64,000 nt of DNA from Aestuariibacter sp. (GCA_017794925.1 CP051238.1:3799328-3863327); one strand, 5' to 3'. Shown: positions 1 to 9,529, counted from the first letter of the stretch. Notes: a model not told the origin generated them from the letters alone. Numbers and translations: made by a program.

Positions 1-23
1 TTGTCCCAATACGGGGAGGAAGT

Positions 24-1484
24 ATGTCTCTGTTTTCAACACAACTATCTGACATAGAGAAAGCACTCGAAAACGCCAGCAGTTACAGCGAATACCGTGA
101 CGCTTGCCTGGCGCATGATGCTATATCGGGCGCGAACGAGTGGAAAGCAAAAGATCCCTGTCGGGACTACGATTACCGGTTAATTCGCAAGCGCGTTCAG
201 CGCATAAAGCTGGCACAGAGCAAGCAGGATATCCCTGCTTTGATGTCAATTCTTCACGAAGGTTTGCACGGTAATCTGGGGAATATTGCCAATCCAGAAT
301 TAATCACGAAAAGTAAAATCGGTACCAAACATTTGATTGAAGAGTTTATCAATCAGGTTGTCAGTGCCTTGGAACAAATTTATACAGCCGACGAAGACAT
401 TGTCGACTTCTACGACAAACTGACGTTTTTTGAAGAAACAGCGCATGCCTATGGCCGCAGCTGTTTAATGCTATCTGGCGGTGCGGGGCTTGGCTTTTTC
501 CACTGCGGGGTTGTGAAGTCGCTCAATGAACAAAACCTCCTGCCGACTGTTATTTCCGGCGCAAGCGCTGGCTCCATTATCGCAGCCATGCTGGCCACGC
601 GAACCCATGATGAACTGCTGGAATCATTAAGTGCCGAATTTATTTATGAGCACTTTAAGAACTGGCGGCTTTGGGGCGGGCTAGGTAAGAAAAGCCTGTT
701 AGATAGCCGGGCACTGGAAAACACCCTGATAGCCTTGTTTGATTTAACGACGTTCGAAGAGGCCTATGCGAAGACGGGGCGACACGTCACGGTGACCGTG
801 TCACCGGCAGATTTACACCAGTATTCTCGGTTACTCAATGCCAAAACCTCACCCAATGCGTTAATCATGCAGGCTGTTCGCGCGTCATGCGCCGTGCCTA
901 TGTTGTTTACGCCTGTGCAACTGAAAGCCAAAACAGCCGATGGCGAGATTGTGCCGTATATTCCTAACCGACGTTTTGCCGACGGGTCGATTATGGCCGA
1001 CCTCCCCTTTCAGCAATTATCGCGTTTGTACGGTGTAAACCACAGCATCGTGAGCCAGACTAACCCTCTGGCTGTGCCTTTTATAACGGGGGCACGCTCA
1101 CATGCAAAAACCTTAACCAGCATGACTCTCAGACACATCAGCCAGTTGGCAAAAGCGAACAGCGTATTTGCCTTTGACGTGATGGAACAACTGGTGCCAA
1201 ATCGCGGCGGTAAACTGGCGATTCACAAAATACGATCTGTCATCGACCAGCAATACGTTGGCAACATTAATATCCTGCCCGACAAGCAAATCCGTAATCT
1301 GATGCAAGTGGTTGCTAACCCGACTCTGGACAGCATAAAAACGTTAATTGAGAGCGGTGAACGCGCTACCTGGCCACAACTGGATGTGATTCGACGAAAC
1401 ACGATGATCAGCGAAACATTACGCAGTAAGTTAAAAGCATTGAAACAACGGGAGGCCCGGTTGTTTGAGCATGAGGCGGTTTAA
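24..1484 (+). CDS. Patatin-like phospholipase with N-terminal DUF3336-type region
   Basis: Predicted serine lipid acyl hydrolase of 486 residues. The patatin core begins near residue 148 with the oxyanion-hole glycine run (GGAG, 152-155). The nucleophile elbow GASAG has Ser181, and the partner aspartate of the catalytic dyad is in the DG pair at 320-321. The first ~140 residues match the helical DUF3336-type region found before bacterial patatins; no signal peptide is visible. A strong GGAGGA ribosome binding site a few bases before the ATG fixes the start. It stands alone and converges on the amidohydrolase gene. The substrate (phospholipid or neutral lipid) cannot be read from sequence. Confidence 0.9.
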   Translation: MSLFSTQLSDIEKALENASSYSEYRDACLAHDAISGANEWKAKDPCRDYDYRLIRKRVQRIKLAQSKQDIPALMSILHEGLHGNLGNIANPELITKSKIGTKHLIEEFINQVVSALEQIYTADEDIVDFYDKLTFFEETAHAYGRSCLMLSGGAGLGFFHCGVVKSLNEQNLLPTVISGASAGSIIAAMLATRTHDELLESLSAEFIYEHFKNWRLWGGLGKKSLLDSRALENTLIALFDLTTFEEAYAKTGRHVTVTVSPADLHQYSRLLNAKTSPNALIMQAVRASCAVPMLFTPVQLKAKTADGEIVPYIPNRRFADGSIMADLPFQQLSRLYGVNHSIVSQTNPLAVPFITGARSHAKTLTSMTLRHISQLAKANSVFAFDVMEQLVPNRGGKLAIHKIRSVIDQQYVGNINILPDKQIRNLMQVVANPTLDSIKTLIESGERATWPQLDVIRRNTMISETLRSKLKALKQREARLFEHEAV

Positions 1485-1659
1485 TTAGATCCCTGATATC
1501 GATGCGCGATTCAGGGACGACGGTTGTTAAATATCGCTGCGTATTCAAGGACAAGGCAATTAGATATTTCCAGGCTTATGACAACGCTGGAGCACTGGAT
1601 ATTAGATCAACACTGGCAAAGAGTACGGCATTTGAAGGTCACTGCGTAACTACCGTTGC

Positions 1660-1687
1660 CCCGGAAAGTACGTAGTACGTTTCCGGG
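1660..1687. terminator. Inverted repeat between convergent genes, possible terminator
   Basis: A perfect 8-bp inverted repeat (CCCGGAAA / TTTCCGGG) with a 12-nt loop lies between the convergent patatin and amidohydrolase genes. Neither strand has a clear T-run after the stem, so an intrinsic terminator is only a possibility. The rest of the 215-bp gap shows nothing else recognisable. Confidence 0.35.
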
Positions 1688-1699
1688 CTCTTACCAAAA

Positions 1700-3763
1700 T
1701 TAATTAGACATAACCACTTCAGGCACTTCAGTAAATGGCTTAATGCCAAACTCCGGGTACACTTCTGACGGGAAGTAATACTTACCTTGAGTTACTACCA
1801 TGGCCATGGATTTTAGCGCTGACAAATCCGCGGTAGGATCACCGTGAACCAAAAAGAAATCAGCGTCTTTGCCTACTTCTACCGAACCGCGTCCGCTGTG
1901 CCCCAAGTATTCCGCCATATCATAACTGCCGCGCTTAAGTGCTTCAGCGGGTGTCATACCGATTTCCTCGAACAGCATCAACTCGCGATGCAAGTAAAAC
2001 GCTCCGCCCATGTCAGTACCGGGCACCAGTAAAATTCCGCGTTTGTGCATGAGCGAGAGTGTATCCAGAATTTTCTGATAAGCCGTAAGATAGGCATGGT
2101 CCTCGGCGTCATCGGCAACATTTAGCATGGCAGATTTTGCTGAACGCTGCTCACTCACCGGCATATGATCAATATAGTTAGCTACGGCTTTGTTGGTGAT
2201 GCCGTTTCGGCCCGTCATGGCATATTCATGGATCACCATCGTCGGATCATGAGCAATGTTATTTTCTACCATCAGGTCCAGGGTATGTTTTACCGCGTCA
2301 CTGTTAAGGTCTAAATCCACAAAGCGTTTCATACCAGTAATCCGGAATAACGTACGGGTATCCTCTTCCGGTTTTAATACCCAACCCAACATGATTTGGT
2401 TGATGTGAGTCAGTTCGTCATAGCCACCTTCAATCATTTGATTGGCTCGGTAAAACGCAGGCACGTGGCCAGCAACACGAAGGCCCAATCGATGCGCTTC
2501 TTTAGTCATGTCCGGCACCCATTCCCCGTTCATGGAGTTGTAGATTTTTATTTGCCAGTAACCCTTTTCGGCATAATCGCGAATCAATGCCAGCGCGTCT
2601 TCTTTAGTGGGTGCCAGCTCACCGGTTGCAGCGCTGTAGTCACTTACGCCTTCAATGAAGCCACTTTTGGTGATTTTAGGGCCGATTAATATACCAGTAT
2701 CAATCTTCTCGATTAGCACCGACAACACATCATCTTCGTTCCCCATATCACGAATACCGGTTACTCCTGCAAGCACATTCAGTATTGCTCTGTCGTCGCC
2801 GACGTGGCCATGCATGTCGTAGAGCCCGGCGACCAGCGTTCCACCCTCACCGTCGATGAACACTTCGTTTGCACCCGGCGATGATTGCACCGGTTCAATC
2901 GCCGTGATCTTTCTGCCTTCAATGACGACCGATGACGCCTCAGTTAAAGCCAGTGTTGCAGGGTCAAAAATTCGCACATTGTTTACCCGAACAGGTTTGC
3001 CATACTGATGAGTAACGTTTTTGGCTATATCTTCATAACGCTCTGTATTGAGCGTAGCCGCCAGCTCACGTAAACGCTTATCTTCCGCTTCAAGCCCTTC
3101 GCGCAGCAATGCGAAACGGGGCGACACCACAGCCACAAACTGCTGCTTGTCATCTAAAATCACATAACTCGGATTCAGGTTAATTCCACCAAGTGCATAC
3201 AAGGTAGCATCAACTTTGTTGTCGCCACTCCCCAGGGTTAACTTACGCTTTTCTGAAACGGTAACCTGACCAGCTGGCAGCGCGGGATAAGGGGCACCAC
3301 CAGCTTCCAGTACCGTTTTGGTGTACAGATATAACGCGTAGGGGCTGGGGTTTTGTGCAATATAAATGGCATCTTCGGTAATCCCCGCTTCGCCCGCACC
3401 GGCGGCCGCTTTCCAGCTTGCGACCCCGTCTTTTAATTCATAGGTTTCATTAACCGCATTACCAAACGTCGTTTTGCCTTTAATAGCCCAAGAGATAGGA
3501 ATACCGGCTTCAGACAATAACAGCGTTTCTTCACTGCTCGCGCCACGGCCGTTATTGCTAAAACCGTAGTTAATGTCGATAACCGGACCATTTTGGCTGA
3601 TCGTCATGTCGCCCACATCCGTGCCACCAAACAATACATTATATTGCTGCGTAGTCGCTTTTATGGGTTGTTTCGTATCCGTCGTCGTAGAGGTGTTCGT
3701 TGGTGCTTCCCCGCTACATGCGGTAAGACCAACAATCAGCAGGCCAATGAGAGACAGGCGCAT
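1700..3763 (-). CDS. Amidohydrolase-family lipoprotein
   Basis: Predicted secreted metal-dependent hydrolase, 687 residues. The N-terminus is a lipoprotein signal with lipobox LTAC (Cys16), followed by a Thr-rich linker. Residues ~40-240 form an extra domain of unknown role. The amidohydrolase (imidazolonepropionase/prolidase-like) domain follows, with the metal-binding HGH at 318-320, a GHVP motif further on and a GTDMGG segment near the C-terminus. Relatives act on cyclic amides or X-Pro dipeptides, but the substrate here is unknown. It appears monocistronic. Confidence 0.85.
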   Translation of the reverse strand: MRLSLIGLLIVGLTACSGEAPTNTSTTTDTKQPIKATTQQYNVLFGGTDVGDMTISQNGPVIDINYGFSNNGRGASSEETLLLSEAGIPISWAIKGKTTFGNAVNETYELKDGVASWKAAAGAGEAGITEDAIYIAQNPSPYALYLYTKTVLEAGGAPYPALPAGQVTVSEKRKLTLGSGDNKVDATLYALGGINLNPSYVILDDKQQFVAVVSPRFALLREGLEAEDKRLRELAATLNTERYEDIAKNVTHQYGKPVRVNNVRIFDPATLALTEASSVVIEGRKITAIEPVQSSPGANEVFIDGEGGTLVAGLYDMHGHVGDDRAILNVLAGVTGIRDMGNEDDVLSVLIEKIDTGILIGPKITKSGFIEGVSDYSAATGELAPTKEDALALIRDYAEKGYWQIKIYNSMNGEWVPDMTKEAHRLGLRVAGHVPAFYRANQMIEGGYDELTHINQIMLGWVLKPEEDTRTLFRITGMKRFVDLDLNSDAVKHTLDLMVENNIAHDPTMVIHEYAMTGRNGITNKAVANYIDHMPVSEQRSAKSAMLNVADDAEDHAYLTAYQKILDTLSLMHKRGILLVPGTDMGGAFYLHRELMLFEEIGMTPAEALKRGSYDMAEYLGHSGRGSVEVGKDADFFLVHGDPTADLSALKSMAMVVTQGKYYFPSEVYPEFGIKPFTEVPEVVMSN

Positions 3764-3880
3764 AGCTAAGTCCTTGTAGGTGTGTTCATATAATCATTGT
3801 GTGTGGTTGAGCGTAGCAGTATTCATGCAACCTGGCGAATCTTCGGGCAAGCAATACAATATGCTAAGGCCTGAAACAGG

Positions 3881-4606
3881 TTAATGACGGTCTAAAAAGG
3901 TTTTTAATGCATCCCGCAGGGCTTTTTTCTTTTCCAGACCGCCGTAAAACACCACTATTGCGAAATTCCTGAGCGTGTAAGTGTTATTCATATGGTTGTA
4001 CAACTTCTCATCGTTCAGCAAAATATCAAACGATACTTCATAACTCAGGTTCAACTGATAGCCTGGTACGCGTCGCAGTTCCTGCTGAAAATAAGTCATG
4101 CTGGGCAGGAATAGCTGGCGAATGAATTGCTCCTGCTCCCTTGCCTGTTCCAGTTCCTGAATATAGTTTGAAATTTGGCTACGCAGCGCGGTATCCGTGA
4201 TTTGCTTGAATGAACCAGATTCAACCAACTCTAGTAAAGTCGGCAATGATAAAGGCGCATCGATATCCAGTTCCCCGTACATATGAGGATGAAAGCAATC
4301 ATTAATGAAAGTGCTCGCTTCCTCCTCAGTCAGGGATTTATTGTAGAGTTTATCCAGACAGATTTTCCCGGCTTCTGCGCTTTTAGCTACTCTCTCTAAA
4401 TACTGTTCATTGTCCTGAATAGACGTCGCGATTTCGTCGTAAAGACGCTGTACCAAATTTATTTGCTGTTGTTTATCCAACCGTGATTGATTCCACTCAC
4501 TGGCCAGTAAACCTACAAAAATACCGCTAACGACAATGACGAAATCAAGAAATACAGCAACCCAATTTTGGTGCTTGAGGTGTAATGCTATCTGTCTGAT
4601 ACGCAA
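3881..4606 (-). CDS. Membrane-anchored protein of unknown function (DUF6090-like)
   Basis: 241 residues with one clear hydrophobic segment near residues 17-36, which ends in the ASEWNQSR sequence seen at the membrane edge of DUF6090-type proteins. A long, probably helical, charged region follows. No catalytic motif is recognised. The N-terminal anchor suggests an inner-membrane protein with a large soluble domain. The family assignment is from memory of that N-terminal pattern and is tentative. No operon partner is evident. Confidence 0.6.
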   Translation of the reverse strand: MRIRQIALHLKHQNWVAVFLDFVIVVSGIFVGLLASEWNQSRLDKQQQINLVQRLYDEIATSIQDNEQYLERVAKSAEAGKICLDKLYNKSLTEEEASTFINDCFHPHMYGELDIDAPLSLPTLLELVESGSFKQITDTALRSQISNYIQELEQAREQEQFIRQLFLPSMTYFQQELRRVPGYQLNLSYEVSFDILLNDEKLYNHMNNTYTLRNFAIVVFYGGLEKKKALRDALKTFLDRH

Positions 4607-4728
4607 AATTTTAATCCTAAACCCTGTTAACGAAGGCAGTTATACAAGATTTCATGATAAATTACAGCCTGTTGGCTAAGTTTTGCTGTACCGCAGAATA
4701 CCGATATTGTTGTGCTAAATTTACAAGA

Positions 4729-4754
4729 AATAAAAAACGGGCCTAAGCCCGTTT
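4729..4754 (-). terminator. Intrinsic terminator of the phasin-like gene
   Basis: An 8-bp perfect stem (AAACGGGC / GCCCGTTT) with a 4-nt loop. On the minus strand it is followed by a run of six T, 20-40 nt after the stop of the 4773-5306 gene. This is a classical rho-independent terminator. Confidence 0.85.
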
Positions 4755-4772
4755 AATATTCGTACTGGTATA

Positions 4773-5306
4773 TCAGTCTTGCTTAGGCGGCGTGGTTTTC
4801 GCCTTGGATGCGGCGGGCTTACGCGCGGTTGTTTTACGCGTAGTGGTGGTTTTGGCCGCCGTTTTCGTTCCAGACTCAGACGCTGTTTTACTTGCTGCAG
4901 GCTTACGACGGGCCTTTGGTGCAGGCTTTGCACTCGCCGCTTCGGCGTTGGCGGCAGCTTGTTTAGCTGCGAGCAAAGCAATCTGCTCTACCAGCAAGTC
5001 TACTTTATTCGACAATACGTCCAACTGTGCAGCGCGTTTTTGCTTTGGCGTGGTGAAGCTTGGCATCCAGTGATGCAACGGCGACTGACGCCACACTTCG
5101 CACCATTGAGCAGGATCAACAGCCTTGCGCAATTGTGATTCAACTTGCTCACCACGTGATGCAAACTCATTCAGCGTTTGCTGAGAGTCGCTCAGCGTTT
5201 GCTGCACTTGCTGATTTGCCTGTGTAACCTGATCAGCCACTAATCCTAACCCCGCTTCAAACCAGGCAAATAGCGGTGATGTGGGCTTTTTATCTGACAT
5301 AATCAT
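4773..5306 (-). CDS. Phasin-like protein with Lys/Ala/Thr-rich tail
   Basis: 177 residues. The first ~90 residues are helical and rich in Gln, Ser and Glu, like phasin-family coiled coils. Residues ~125-177 form a basic low-complexity tail of repeated Ala-Lys-Thr/Pro-Ala units, resembling the histone H1-like tail of PhaF-type granule proteins that bind DNA. It lies 40 bp downstream of a second, better-matching phasin and is probably cotranscribed with it. Polyhydroxyalkanoate granule association is an inference, since no PHA synthase gene is in the window. The tail alone could mark any nucleoid-binding protein. Confidence 0.6.
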   Translation of the reverse strand: MIMSDKKPTSPLFAWFEAGLGLVADQVTQANQQVQQTLSDSQQTLNEFASRGEQVESQLRKAVDPAQWCEVWRQSPLHHWMPSFTTPKQKRAAQLDVLSNKVDLLVEQIALLAAKQAAANAEAASAKPAPKARRKPAASKTASESGTKTAAKTTTTRKTTARKPAASKAKTTPPKQD

Positions 5307-5346
5307 TCCTTACCCAAAATCGGGCAGCATGGCTGCCCGCAGGGAT

Positions 5347-5706
5347 TTATTTATTTGCAGCCAGTTTTGCAACGGCTTCGGTCAGGGCGTCGATTTTAGC
5401 TGACAGCTCATCAATACGCTGATCAGTATCGTCTGCATCCAGACCGAGTTTTTTACGTACTTCAGACACACGAGTTTCAACTTCAGAGGTGGTTTCCTTG
5501 AACTTGTCCTTCGCTTCAGTCTCCAGTGTTTCGCCTTTGCTTACCAGGTCGTTAAACATTTTGCTGGCTTCCGTGGTCAGTTTTTCATACTGGCCCTGCG
5601 CTTCGTCAATGCTTTTACCGTAAGCACCCAACCCGGCTAACCAGATTTTACGTGCAAAGTCTTCGGCTTCATTGATTTTAGATTTGATATCGTCTTTCGT
5701 AGTCAT
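5347..5706 (-). CDS. Phasin family protein (PhaI/PhaF N-domain type)
   Basis: 119 residues, almost wholly alpha-helical. It carries the ARKIWLAGLGAYGK signature of the poly(hydroxyalkanoate) granule-associated family (PF05597 type) and a C-terminal heptad pattern ending in LTEAVAKLAANK. Phasins coat PHA granules and control their size. A good AGGAG-type ribosome site precedes the ATG. It is first of a two-gene unit with the basic-tailed protein downstream. In organisms without PHA synthesis such proteins are also found as general helical stress proteins. Confidence 0.8.
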   Translation of the reverse strand: MTTKDDIKSKINEAEDFARKIWLAGLGAYGKSIDEAQGQYEKLTTEASKMFNDLVSKGETLETEAKDKFKETTSEVETRVSEVRKKLGLDADDTDQRIDELSAKIDALTEAVAKLAANK

Positions 5707-5785
5707 GATGAACTCTCCTTTAAACTGTCTGAGTGTAGTGTACGAATCGCTTTTAGAAACCGCATACTAAAATCAGTATTTTTTG

Positions 5786-5823
5786 CATAAAAAAAACGCC
5801 GGACTAAAAAGCCCGGCGTTTTT
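5786..5823 (-). terminator. Intrinsic terminator of fadR
   Basis: An 11-bp stem (AAAAACGCCGG / CCGGCGTTTTT) with a 10-nt loop lies 22 nt past the fadR stop codon. On the minus strand it is followed by a long T-run. Confidence 0.9.
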
Positions 5824-5844
5824 CAGACAGTTATTCAATTCGAT

Positions 5845-6555
5845 TTAATCAACTAAATCCTGCGGCATGGTATCGCGGATATCCATCCATACCTTGCCAC
5901 TTTCTATACCGTATTCTCTTATTACGGCAGGTACCGTTTCGTATTCACCGCTTTCTGCCACTGCCAACAGTTTAGCGTAGAAAGACTTGGCCACATCACG
6001 CGCTTGCTGTTCAGCAAAGAAGAAACCGCCGATACGAGAGTACAAACCACGGAAGCCATTCATCATCAACACAAACACTTTGTTTCCGGATGCCAGTGCC
6101 AGGTCATGGTTTAACTGATAATCGAATTGTGCAAACGCTTTGCCGTCTTCTTCCACATTTTTGTAACGGGCAATAATCTCAGCAGATTCCTGAGGATTAT
6201 TTCGAATCGCGCTGCGAATAAAAACAGCGCTCAAATTGGTGCGGGCGGCCAACAGGTTATCAACCAATTCAGGGATACCGTCCTGGTCAAGACGAGCCAG
6301 TGTCTCGAGAATATTAAGACCACAAGATTCCCAAAAGTTATTCACCTTAGTGGGTTTACCATGCTGGATCGTAAGCCAGCCATCACGGGCCAGACGTTGT
6401 AATACTTCGCGTAACGTTGTGCGGGTTACACCGATTAACTCAGAAAGTTCTCGTTCAGCAGGTAAAATGGTGCCGGGAGGAAAGCGCCCGCTCCAGATTG
6501 ACTCAACGATATACTCTTCGGCAAAACCGGCCGGACTTTGTGCCTTATAAATCAT
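5845..6555 (-). CDS. fadR: Fatty acid metabolism regulator FadR (GntR family)
   Basis: Acyl-CoA-responsive transcription factor of 236 residues, repressor of fatty-acid degradation and activator of unsaturated fatty-acid synthesis in enterobacteria. The N-terminal winged helix is nearly identical to E. coli FadR (for example PAERELSELIGVTRTTLREV), and the C-terminal FCD-like acyl-CoA domain is present. The longer frame begins at 6576, but the start MIYKAQSPAGFAEEY at 6555 matches the E. coli N-terminus and is preferred. It is divergent from nhaB, as in E. coli. A FadR-type operator lies 35 bp before its start codon. Confidence 0.97.
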   Translation of the reverse strand: MIYKAQSPAGFAEEYIVESIWSGRFPPGTILPAERELSELIGVTRTTLREVLQRLARDGWLTIQHGKPTKVNNFWESCGLNILETLARLDQDGIPELVDNLLAARTNLSAVFIRSAIRNNPQESAEIIARYKNVEEDGKAFAQFDYQLNHDLALASGNKVFVLMMNGFRGLYSRIGGFFFAEQQARDVAKSFYAKLLAVAESGEYETVPAVIREYGIESGKVWMDIRDTMPQDLVD

Positions 6556-6589
6556 ATTTGCTCGCCTGCTGAACATTCTTTTTCTTTTA

Positions 6590-6606
6590 AACTGATTGTA
6601 CCAGAT
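6590..6606. promoter_or_regulatory. Candidate FadR operator in the fadR/nhaB intergenic region
   Basis: AACTGATTGTACCAGAT agrees with the E. coli FadR consensus (AACTGGTCNGACCAGTT) at most of the defined positions, including both CTG/CAG arms. It lies ~35 bp upstream of fadR in the 290-bp gap shared with nhaB. Autoregulation is the simplest reading. The remainder of the gap is AT-rich with no other motif I can support. Confidence 0.5.
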
Positions 6607-6845
6607 GCATTTTCATTAACACAATCAATAAATATAACGAATATAGTGACTTCTTTACCTCATACGACCTTTTTACGGCTTCCTGTCTTATCCATTATCG
6701 GTTAGTCTTTGCAGGCTTAGACGATACATCGCGGTATTCATTGAGTACCAGAAGTACCATATAAATTGAGAAAAACAAACTTTCGTCGTCTACTATTATT
6801 CAGAGAACAACGAAATAAGCCTGTGATAAAAAAGGAAATTACTCG

Positions 6846-8423
6846 ATGCAGACCTCTATGACCATGGCTATTTATAAAAACTTTCTGGGGCATGCTCCGG
6901 ACTGGTATAAAAAGACCATCATTGGGTTTTTAATTGCTAATCCCCTGTTATTCATGCTTGACCCATACCTGGCTGGTTGGGTTTTGATAATCGAATTTAT
7001 TTTTACCCTTGCCATGGCACTGAAGTGTTATCCCCTGCAACCAGGCGGTTTATTGCTTATAGAAGCCTTGTTTATCGGAATGACAACCCCGGATCATGTC
7101 CTTCATGAGATTGAAGTGAATCTGGATGTGTTGTTACTGCTGGTCTTTATGGTGGCCGGTATTTACTTTATGAAAGACCTGTTGCTATTCCTGTTCACCA
7201 AGCTGGTCATCCGGGTTAAGAACAAAACGGTTTTGTCACTGTCTTTTATCGTCGCTTCTGCTTTCCTGTCTGCATTCCTTGATGCGCTAACAGTAGTAGC
7301 GGTTATTATTGCAGTAGGCCTGGGTTTTTATACCATTTACCACAAAGTCGCATCGGGTAAAGAATTCCACCACGATCACGACCACACATCGGACGATACC
7401 GTTCAGGAGCTGGGTCGTAACGATCTGGATGACTTCCGCGCCTTCCTTCGCAACCTGATGATGCATTCTGCGGTGGGTACCGCGCTTGGTGGCGTAATGA
7501 CAATGGTTGGTGAACCTCAAAACCTGATCATTGCCGATAAAGCCGGCTGGGATTTTGTTGAATTCTTTATCCGTATGTCCCCCATCACTATTCCAGTATT
7601 TGTCATGGGTATATTGACAACAATCCTGCTGGAAAAGACCAAGACCTTTGGTTATGGCGCTAAATTGCCACCTGCTGTTCGCAACATTCTGGTTGACTAC
7701 GATATGCACATGGACGAAGCCCGTTCGGTGCGTGACAAAGCCCGTTTAGCCATTCAGGCGCTGATCGGTGTCTGGCTGGTTGTCGGTCTTGCATTACACC
7801 TTGCCGCAGTTGGACTTATCGGCCTGTCAGTTATCATTCTCGCCACCTCTATGAGCGGTGTTATTGAAGAACACGCATTAGGTAAGGCGTTCGAAGAGGC
7901 CCTGCCATTTACTGCGCTGCTCTGCGTATTCTTTGGAGTCGTTGCCGTTATTATCGACCAGGGTTTATTTGCACCGGTGATTCACTGGGTTCTGTCATTT
8001 GAAGGTAAAACACAGTTAGTCATGTTCTATCTGGCAAATGGTGTATTGTCTATGGTGAGTGACAACGTATTCGTAGGATCGGTGTACATCACCGAAGTGA
8101 CAACTGCCCTGCAACAAGGTCAAATTACTCGCGACCAGTTCGATTTGCTGGCTGTAGCGATCAATACCGGTACTAACCTGCCCAGTGTCGCCACACCAAA
8201 TGGCCAGGCCGCTTTCCTGTTCTTATTAACGTCTGCAATTGCACCGTTACTGCGCTTGTCATATGGCCGAATGGTCGTAATGGCATTGCCTTATACCATT
8301 GTACTGACGCTGGTTGGTCTGGGAGCGACTTACATTGGACTGGTGGATACAACCCAATGGCTGTATGACATGCACCTGATTGAACATCATTCAGCATTGC
8401 CGTCAGGCAATAGCGGTCACTAG
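6846..8423 (+). CDS. nhaB: Na+/H+ antiporter NhaB
   Basis: Inner-membrane sodium/proton antiporter of 525 residues, close to the ~510-530 usual for the family. It has roughly a dozen hydrophobic segments, with long similarity to E. coli NhaB from the N-terminal FLGHAPDWYK onward and the conserved FLSAFLDALTVVAV region. An AAGGAA ribosome site precedes ATG 6846; the internal ATG five residues in is an alternative. A cytoplasmic loop near residues 175-182 carries HHDHDH, a small histidine/acid cluster. It is divergent from fadR and followed 14 bp later by dsbB, as in E. coli. Sodium extrusion fits a marine host. Confidence 0.97.
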   Translation: MQTSMTMAIYKNFLGHAPDWYKKTIIGFLIANPLLFMLDPYLAGWVLIIEFIFTLAMALKCYPLQPGGLLLIEALFIGMTTPDHVLHEIEVNLDVLLLLVFMVAGIYFMKDLLLFLFTKLVIRVKNKTVLSLSFIVASAFLSAFLDALTVVAVIIAVGLGFYTIYHKVASGKEFHHDHDHTSDDTVQELGRNDLDDFRAFLRNLMMHSAVGTALGGVMTMVGEPQNLIIADKAGWDFVEFFIRMSPITIPVFVMGILTTILLEKTKTFGYGAKLPPAVRNILVDYDMHMDEARSVRDKARLAIQALIGVWLVVGLALHLAAVGLIGLSVIILATSMSGVIEEHALGKAFEEALPFTALLCVFFGVVAVIIDQGLFAPVIHWVLSFEGKTQLVMFYLANGVLSMVSDNVFVGSVYITEVTTALQQGQITRDQFDLLAVAINTGTNLPSVATPNGQAAFLFLLTSAIAPLLRLSYGRMVVMALPYTIVLTLVGLGATYIGLVDTTQWLYDMHLIEHHSALPSGNSGH

Positions 8424-8437
8424 GAGCATCATTACGG

Positions 8438-8962
8438 ATGAAGTTTATCCATGGATTGAGTCAATGGGCAGAGCAACGCTCTGCCTGGTTGGTGCTGTTT
8501 TTAACGTCATTTGGCCTGGAATGCGTTGCGCTGTATTTTCAGCACGTAATGGGATTAGCCCCGTGTATCATGTGCATTTATCAACGCACAGCAATGTGGG
8601 GGATTGTGTTAGCCGGATTACTGGTACTGCTGTTTAATCATTCAGTCACTCGCTTTCTTGCACTTGGCTTGTGGGCATACAGTGCCATACAGGGTTACCT
8701 GGTAGCCTCTGAGCACATTGAAATAATCGAAGCCGACGATCCCTTTTTTGCGTCATGTGAAATCTTTCCTAACTTCCCAAGCTGGGCGCCGCTACACGAG
8801 TGGTTGCCTTCGGTCTTTGCCGCGCCAGGTGACTGTCTTGAAAACAGCTGGCAGTTCCTTTCAATGGGAATGGCACACTGGATGCAAATCATTTTTGCTG
8901 CCTATTTTGTTGTTTTTGCGGCAGTGTTAATTGCACGTTTAATCGACAAGAAAGCCTTTTGA
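8438..8962 (+). CDS. dsbB: Disulfide bond formation protein B
   Basis: Inner-membrane quinone reductase that reoxidises periplasmic DsbA. 174 residues with four membrane helices. The first periplasmic cysteine pair is Cys43-Ile-Met-Cys46, and the second pair is Cys107 and Cys133 in the second periplasmic loop, matching the four essential cysteines of DsbB. The AGGAG ribosome site overlaps the nhaB stop region. The gene overlaps the next one by 3 bp, suggesting translational coupling. Confidence 0.96.
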   Translation: MKFIHGLSQWAEQRSAWLVLFLTSFGLECVALYFQHVMGLAPCIMCIYQRTAMWGIVLAGLLVLLFNHSVTRFLALGLWAYSAIQGYLVASEHIEIIEADDPFFASCEIFPNFPSWAPLHEWLPSVFAAPGDCLENSWQFLSMGMAHWMQIIFAAYFVVFAAVLIARLIDKKAF

Positions 8963-9507
8963 TAGACCTGTCAACGGTACCTGTTCGTCTTGCCCCGATC
9001 CGCACGGATGCGGGGCAAATTCACTTAATTCGCGCTAATAGTAAATTTGCAGATTGTGTCGCAGAAGCCAGTAAATTAGCACTGGATTCAGTTAAGCCCT
9101 GGATGGGCACCAGCTTAGTCCCCACCACACCTCGAACGGCTAAACAGCTGCTTGACGCGTTAGAACAACAGCGCAAAATCGGTTACGGTGTATGTTACTT
9201 GTTGATATGGCAGCAACAGTGTCTTGGCATGGGTATAGTGAATTACATACATCCCGTACATCGTAATGCCAATATGGGATTATGGCTTGTGCCTGAGGCT
9301 CGGGGAAAAGGCGTAGCTTTTACGTTATGTCAGCGACTGATCGACCTAGCCACTCAGCCACTAAAACTGAACCGGCTTGAATACCTGACGTTACCAGATA
9401 ATCACGCCAGTATTAAACTTGCTCAGGCCCTCGGCGCCAAGAAAGAAGGACTATGCCGGCGCAGGGTATTTGGCGAGGATGCATTGTTATATAGCATCCT
9501 GCTCTGA
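8959..9507 (+). CDS. GNAT-family acetyltransferase (RimJ/RimL type)
   Basis: 182 residues with a GNAT fold. The acetyl-CoA binding motif appears as VPEARGKGVAFTLCQ around residues 111-125, followed by the family's NHASIKLAQALGAKKEG segment. It resembles N-terminal protein or ribosomal-protein acetyltransferases of the RimL/RimJ group, but the acceptor is not predictable. The start is a TTG overlapping the dsbB TGA, so it is probably translated by coupling to dsbB. It converges on ycgN with a 22-bp gap. Confidence 0.85.
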   Translation: MIDLSTVPVRLAPIRTDAGQIHLIRANSKFADCVAEASKLALDSVKPWMGTSLVPTTPRTAKQLLDALEQQRKIGYGVCYLLIWQQQCLGMGIVNYIHPVHRNANMGLWLVPEARGKGVAFTLCQRLIDLATQPLKLNRLEYLTLPDNHASIKLAQALGAKKEGLCRRRVFGEDALLYSILL

Positions 9508-9529
9508 TTATCGTAATACTCGCTGCAAG

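Noticed and set aside
4779..5138. Arg/Gly-rich open frames opposite the phasin-like gene
   Set aside because: They are antisense shadows of the Ala/Lys-rich coding sequence; composition is explained by its GC-rich codons.
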